Shown piece after piece: positions 58,467-64,000 of a DNA stretch of 64,000 nt (its first letter is position 1; every line of letters starts with the position of its first letter). Made by a program: the position numbers and the translations under genes. Under the pieces are notes generated by a model that was given only the letters and a program-made list of their open reading frames with translations, was not told where the DNA came from and made no database searches. The stretch comes from Guyanagaster necrorhizus (lineage: Eukaryota; Basidiomycota; Agaricomycetes; Agaricales; Physalacriaceae). The stretch lies in contig NW_025064881.1 of the NCBI RefSeq assembly GCF_019112545.1, positions 1,524,591 through 1,588,590 on the forward strand. Reading direction: 5' to 3'.

Positions 58467-61400
58467 ACCATCATTTCAATAGCTTAATTTAGAGATAATT
58501 CATAGTCCTGAATGGCATCAGCTGCTGACATGCATTACCCACTGGTTAGATTCAGGGCTGTAACCCTTTTAGCTAATAAAGTAATCCACTATTGTCATCA
58601 TCTCATCACTTTTTGCCTTGACCTTTTATAGTTTGTGATTTAATATTTGATCAACTTAATAGTGCTCTTCATCGTCAATCAGATCCAGAGGTGATAGTGG
58701 TGGTTGTTTCTGATTTGAGAATGCTAGTGCAATATAGAGCATCAATAAAACTTTGTTAAAGACATTGTGTATTTTCCAATATGCCAGCAGTCAGAGTTGA
58801 TAGGCAGAAGCATTGATCTTAGCCAGTATTAGAAATGGCCTGGTGCATTTATTGAAAAGCTTTTGCTTTAGCTATGGGAGGTGCAGGTTTGTTGTATCTA
58901 ATCAGACTTTATCTCTGATGGTATATGTATAAGCAGTGTGACAATAACTGTCATATTGCTTCTTCATTGTCAATGCTGCCTTTTTGAGAGTAGTGTGAGT
59001 TTTGTTATGTATTTTTGCCATAGTGAAAGCAAAGTCCAAAGAGGCTGGAGTGGTCATGCAGGAGTGCATTGTGTGGATGATGTTTGGATAGTGCTCATAG
59101 TTTACAAAGAATAGTGTTTTATCTGTTGCTGAGTGGACTCTGTTATTGTGTTAGAAAGCTGTAAGAGCTAGCCATTGAACCCAGTTGTCCTGCCAGTAGT
59201 TAATAAAGAGGCAGAGGTATTTTTCAACCTCCTGATTGGCCCTTTCTATTTAGCTATCAGTTTGAGGATGATATGCTATAGATGCATTTCATCAGATATT
59301 GAGATGTTTGTATAGGTCATCTAAAAACTTTGATATAAATTGTGGCCTGCAATCAAAGATGTCTGTTTGGAGCATCTCATACTTTGCATAGATCTCATCA
59401 TGTAAGATCTTCATCCACTCTTCAGATGTTAACTCCATTGAACAGGCAATTGGCACAATTGCCTTTGAGAACCTGTCAACAATGATGATAATAGCATTAT
59501 AGCCATTACAGTCTGGAAGTCCAGTGATCATATCCACAGAGATGTGAGTCCAGGGTGATTGTGGTATCTCATTGAGATGAAGTGGTGTGGCCTGTGCTTG
59601 AGTCATGGATTTCCCCTGTTGACAGGTTTCACATCCCTTCACATATTGTTTGATGTCTTGTCTCATCTTTGGTTACCAGTACTTGCACAGTACTAATTCC
59701 TTGGTCTTTGCAATCCCTGAGTGTCCCCTTGTAGCATGATCACAGTATGTGGCAATGATCTTATCATATAATCCTTAATCTCATAGGATATAAATTTGTC
59801 TATCATAATGGATCAGCTCTTTCTTCTTTATCATTCCTCATTTGTGGTTCAGAGATAAAGCCACTCACTGGTTCCATTTCCTGGTGTCCCTGGTCATGCT
59901 TTTGATCTGCTTATGGGTCTCTTTCTCCATCAGCATTATTATAGCCTGAAAGTGTTCAGGCCTTAATATTATGACTCCCTCATTGTTGTGGCCTCCTTGG
60001 TCATAGTTGGCTTGTCTACTGAGGAGATCAGTCTTCTTGTTTGTTGTTTCTGCTTTATAGCATAGGGTGTACAGGTACTAGCTTAGTTCTGTTATCTATC
60101 AGACTTGTTGTTGGTTCAACTTTTGGGATTGTCAGAAGTATTTGAGATTTTGATGATCTGTCCAGATCTCAAAGGTTTTAGTAGCATTGATAAGATAATG
60201 CCACCACTCCTCCAGAGTGAGCATTATAGCTAGCAATTCCTTATCATAAATCTTATAGTTCCATTCAGTTATAGTTAGGGCTTTAAAGAGAAAAGCCACT
60301 GGGCATTATTTTCCATCTTGTTTTTAGGACAAGATGATCCCAATGGCACCTTCACTTGAGTCAGCTTCTACTCAGAATTTGCCATCCTGGCTCAAGATGA
60401 CTAACACTATGTTCTCTGCTAATCATCATTTTAAGTTGTCAAATGCTACTTGCTATGATGGGCCTCAGGCCCAGAGGGCATTTCTGATCAATTGCATTAT
60501 TGGTCAGATCATTTTGCTATAGTCTCAGATGAATCATCAATAGAAGTTAGTGAACTCAAAAAAGGATTGAAGTTCCTTTTTCTTTGCTGGTTCAAGCCAC
60601 TCTATTATCCTGGCTACCTTGATAAGATCCATATGGATGCTTTCTTCACTAATAATCACTCTAAGGTGCTCTGTTTTCAGTATCTCAAATTCACACTTTT
60701 CTGCTTTGAGAAACAGTTTATGTTTTCTCATCAGTGCTAGTACTTGTTGTACTAATATTCTGTGCTCCTCCTTTGTCTTTGACATGATGAGAATGTTGTT
60801 GAGATAAATTGTCATCTTCCCAGTGGTGATGAGATCTTTAAAGATGTTGTTCATCATCCACTAAAAGATAGCAGGTGAATTCATGAGCCCAAAGAACATG
60901 ACCATCAGCTCAAGGAGTCCTCAGTTTGTTCTAAAGGCAGTCTTTCATTCATCCTCTTTCTTTAATCATACATTATTGTATCTCCAGCAGACATTGAGCT
61001 TAGTGTAGTACTAGGCTCCTCAATGTTTGTCTATTAGTTCAGAGATCAGGAGAAGCAGATAATGATTCTTGATTGTTATTTTGTTGAGCTTTCTGTAATC
61101 TTGAACTGGCTGGAGTTATCTATTTTTTTTCTTGACAAAGAAGAAGGGGGAGGCCATAGGTGACTTTGATGGTTGAATCCACCTACTTGAAAGGTTTTCA
61201 TCCAGAAACTTATCAAGCTCCTGTTGTTCATGATTACTGAGCAGATATGTTTTGCAGTTAAGATTTACATTAGCATTTGGAATTAGCTTGATCATATGGT
61301 ATCATAGTTTTGATTCTGGTAGTTCATTGAAACTTTTCTTCTTAAATAGATTCTGGTAATCTTGTGCCTATTCTAGCACCATCTCTTCAAATGTTCTTTC

Positions 61401-61925
61401 TTCTTTTCTTTTATTGGCTCTTGCTGCTAAGTCATTGGCATGGTGTATAGCTTGTAGGTGTAGAGCCTGTTGGATGTTGACAGTAAGGATAGTTTCTCTG
61501 TTCTCCATTTCTTTATCTCATCTATTATCAGAGTCCTCATCCAGTAACTCAAACAGGATTTTCTGATACTTGCAGCATGTAAAGGTAATCCTCTCAGTTT
61601 TTCAGTTGATCAGAGGATTGTGATGGATCAGCCAGTCATGACTGAGGAATGCTTCCTTTGTTCTGAGGTCTATAACAGCCAAGTTGATCCATTCAGAGTG
61701 ATCTTTGATAGTGAGCTGCAATTTGATGAACTCAGTTATTGAGCCAGCTTGGTTCTTTGTTTCATTAGCATTATAGACAGATATGGAGGCTGTGGTAGCT
61801 CTTGTTGAGAGATTATGCTTATTGATAAAAGTGTGGTTGATTGAGCTGCCTATGCAGCCACTGTTGACTAGTACAGTTACTACATGCATGGATTGATTGG
61901 TAAGGGTTTTGATCTGGGCTTTCAC
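58467..61925 (-). pseudogene. TE-L pol (degenerate, integrase well preserved)
   Basis: The protease reads VLVNSGCIGSSIN near 61870, its Asp changed to Asn, in an otherwise open stretch of 107 codons (61925-61602). The reverse transcriptase is at about 61200-60540 with YLNN. RNase H is at about 60400-60000. The integrase has a 124-codon open stretch (59666-59292) with CETCQQGK, ISVDMITGLPDCNGY and FISKFLDD; both Asp and the Glu are kept. The chromodomain is at about 58690-58470. Confidence 0.9.
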
Positions 61926-62359
61926 TATTAGATCTCTTCCAGTGGTTTTAGTTTGTTGAATATATCTCCACAGCCCTCTTAACTTGTTGAGCTATTCTAG
62001 AGTATGGCATCATTCTGCCTTCTTTATCCCTTTGATCATTTCATTGATGACCTTCTTAGCTCAGATCTTGTATACTCAGTTTTTGAGTATCACTTTTGCT
62101 GCTTTCTCTGTTCTGGCTTCTTTGATGGCTCTCCAAATCCATTTGGTATCAAACAGCTTGAGCCATTTAGTGGAGGTTGCTCTCTCTGTTCAGCCCATGA
62201 GTGGTTGAGTTTTTTCTTTTGGTGATTCTTTGATGTGCAAAATAGAAATTGATTCAGGTATACTCAAATGCATGCATAATTTAGGTATAGTAGTAGCTAC
62301 AGAAATACTATCAGTCTATCTAGCAGCTGAATATTGCACACCATGAAGTCCTTTGGCTA

Positions 62360-63130
62360 ATCTAGTGGAATCACTCACTGGTCAGCCCTGTCTTTTACTT
62401 CCTCAATTTTTGTTTCTGCACTGAGTTTTTCTGCCTCCTCCTGCAATTCAGCAATTTATGCCCATATATCTTCACAGATTCATTTCTTCTTTGAGCAATC
62501 TTTTGACATGTGACCTTTCTGATCACAGTTGAAGCATTTATCCTCCTTCTTTAGCTAGTCTATATCCATAAGCTTTTCTGCCTCTGTATATGTGGTCTCT
62601 GTCCCTGTCTTCTGGGCACTGTATGAGATACTGCTGCTGGCTGTCAAGAATCCTGACTTGTTAAGCATGCTGCTGTTCTTTGAGCCTGAACCCAGATTTT
62701 AGTTCAGCTTCCAGTAGTCCTGTAGAGTGGACTGCTCTGCCTTCTGTCATTGTTGCTCCTTGTATATTTTGATGATTTGTTCCTTCCATTCATTGTAGCT
62801 CTTCAGAATGAATTTTCCAATAGCCAAGATCATAGTTATGTATGAGAGCAAAAATTCTCTCTTGAGGGTCTCAACTATTCTTCCATCATCTGCTATATCA
62901 TTTTAGATTCTGACAAGCTTAGCAAGTTATTCCAGCTTATCAAAATAGTCTGTTGCTACCTTATCTTCTATTTTTCACTTCTTGATCTTTTGTTTATATA
63001 CTTTCTATACTGCTGAATCAATGAACTTGTCATTAATCATCTGCTTGAATACTAGCTATGAGAGATATCAATAGTGTTATCTTATGGTTGATTGAAAGTT
63101 CAGAGAGATTAGAATCCACCACATCTTGGC
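62360..63130 (-). pseudogene. TE-L gag, zinc knuckle and capsid (cut by TE-M)
   Basis: The CCHC knuckle is intact at 62536-62495 (CFNCDQKGHMSKDC). The capsid domain runs upstream to 63130 and ends within the region of the KxWW motif, where TE-M is inserted after TTGGC (63126-63130). Confidence 0.85.
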
Positions 63131-63593
63131 TATTATAATTTCATTCCTTTTATTTTCCTCATTCTCATTTTAACTCTTATTTATGCTTAGTAAGATATCT
63201 AGGCCTGGCACTTGGGACTGTGGGACAAGGGTTAGTCAGCACAATAAGACTGACTATTTGTCTTGTGATGCATCAACGACTACTAGCAACACACAAAAAC
63301 CCTTTTATATATAATAACGATGCCCAAGGACTTGAAGATGATGGACAGAGAATACTACAATAAACACCAAGTAATAATAGCCTTGTGTACAGTATTTAAG
63401 GAGCTCACTCTCACTGGCATAGAACCCAGCTTCAAGCTAAAGTTTATAACTACCATTCTACCTCGAGTCTACATCTGACCTTGAGTTGCATCAGGTATGA
63501 GAACACACTTAAGTGGACTCAGCTGATTCCTCAAAGTGTGAAGGGATGGCTGTTTATCATGTGTCTCTACTCACATGATGCTTGGGCCTAACA
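63131..63593 (+). repeat. TE-M 5' LTR
   Basis: The LTR is 463 bp, from TATTATAATT to GGGCCTAACA. A TATTTAAG box is at 63393 and AGCTTCAAGCTAA at 63428-63440. The primer site ATTAGCTCAAAGCTG follows at 63594-63608; it pairs with the LTR stretch apart from the one TG/CA position. Confidence 0.92.
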
Positions 63594-63648
63594 ATTAGCT
63601 CAAAGCTGCTTCTTTTCTTTCTCAAGCCCAATTGTGCTGAAAAACCGA

Positions 63649-64000
63649 ATGCCCCCTACAACTTCTACTGACCCAAACTTTGATCACAAGTTCTTCGAAC
63701 TCTCTGCCTCCATCATCGGAGCATTAATAGAATCATTGGTGATCATCCAGCTGTGCTGAGGATGTCATTCTATCACCGCCTGGGCCCTCAGACATTATAA
63801 CAAATTTTTACACATCTGAGAAATCCTATGAAATGCAACCTCTGACCTTCCTCTCCATAACATTCCTGAATCCTGAAGAACAATCTACCAGCCTCTAAAA
63901 GCTGAGCCTAGCGGCATGCATCCAAGGGATGGTCAAAAAGAAATAGGAGGGCAATGCTCTCTCTGACTCGGAAACACAGACCCTGGTATCTCAGGAAGAA
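63649..64000 (+). pseudogene. TE-M gag start (runs off the window)
   Basis: The ATG is at 63649. The first 34 codons are open and hold FFELSASIIGALIESLV, then a TGA stands where other copies have Trp or Arg; after it comes SITAWALRHYNKF. More stops follow, so even this copy is not intact. Its extension is the same as in TE-B, TE-D and TE-H. The protein would be the start of the long Gag; its function is unknown. Confidence 0.78.

Larger units (their letters stand above)
58000..63130 (-). mobile_element. TE-L: Ty3/gypsy element, 3' part, split by TE-M
   Basis: The 3' LTR is at 58000-58450, then on the minus strand chromodomain, integrase, RNase H, reverse transcriptase, protease and the end of Gag. 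At 63130 TE-M interrupts the capsid domain; the 5' part of TE-L lies beyond the window. It was inserted in the TE-E integrase in the opposite orientation. Confidence 0.9.
63131..64000 (+). mobile_element. TE-M: Ty3/gypsy element, 5' end, least decayed
   Basis: The element begins at 63131 with a 463-bp LTR and runs off the right edge in the Gag extension. It has clearly more CpG left than the other copies, e.g. near 63276, 63317, 63463, 63645, 63696, 63717, 63775, 63910 and 63968. This fits a recent insertion and its place as an inner layer of the nest (inside TE-L, inside TE-E, inside TE-C). Confidence 0.9.

Noticed and set aside
1..64000. CRISPR arrays, tRNA or rRNA genes
   Set aside because: The repeats here are LTRs and coding parts of retrotransposons; I saw no short regularly spaced repeats and no tRNA- or rRNA-like stretch.
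1..64000. A vertebrate origin (sushi elements also occur in fish)
   Set aside because: CpG depletion alone would allow it, but the pol motifs, the dense nest of one lineage and the chromodomain form resemble fungal copies more closely. Not excluded with certainty.

Overview
The window is almost wholly made of decayed LTR retrotransposons of one lineage: Ty3/gypsy chromoviruses of the Tf1/sushi type. I found no host gene, tRNA, rRNA or CRISPR array. The pol sequences (YLDD-type reverse transcriptase, HHCC and DDE integrase, terminal chromodomain with a DYLVSWKGY core) resemble those of filamentous fungi, most of all Agaricomycete basidiomycetes. CpG is nearly absent, and paired copies differ mostly by TG versus CA where CG must have stood. 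This suggests a genome that methylates CpG or has RIP-like mutation. The species cannot be told, and the fungal assignment is inference from remembered family features.

The copies are nested up to four layers deep. I name them TE-A to TE-M. The base layer is TE-C (+), seen only as gag pieces at 11400-11972 and 20139-20965. Three elements sit in it. TE-A (-) occupies 1-1661 and 9836-11399 and is itself split by TE-B (+, 1662-9830). TE-D (-) is at 11973-20133. TE-E (+) occupies 20966-21843, 38175-38426 and 52373-57999. TE-E carries three insertions of its own: TE-F (-, 21844-38169), which contains TE-G (+, 28424-36607); TE-H (-, 38427-52367), a rearranged block with a second copy TE-I, a truncated TE-J (+) and a solo LTR TE-K; and TE-L (-, from 58000), split by TE-M (+, from 63131). 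Six insertions have recognisable 5-bp target-site duplications: GTGAC, CTACA, TCAGG, CCAGG/CCAGA, AACAG/AATAG and AACTG.

A full-length copy is about 8.15-8.2 kb. It has LTRs of about 470 bp (TGTTATGATT...CTAACA), a self-complementary primer site directly after the 5' LTR, a very long Gag region of about 1080 codons, then protease, reverse transcriptase, RNase H, integrase, chromodomain, a purine-rich tract and the 3' LTR. In TE-B the reading frame is the same from the capsid region to the chromodomain, interrupted only by stop codons, so the ancestor probably made one Gag-Pol polyprotein. All copies carry many stop codons and look inactive. TE-M keeps the most CpG and is probably the youngest.

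The most unusual points are: the self-priming site, which covaries between two LTR subfamilies; the roughly 780-codon Gag extension with a conserved hydrophobic segment, which I cannot match to a known domain; a shared frame offset inside that extension; two insertions at nearly the same place in different host elements; and traces of recombination between nested copies.
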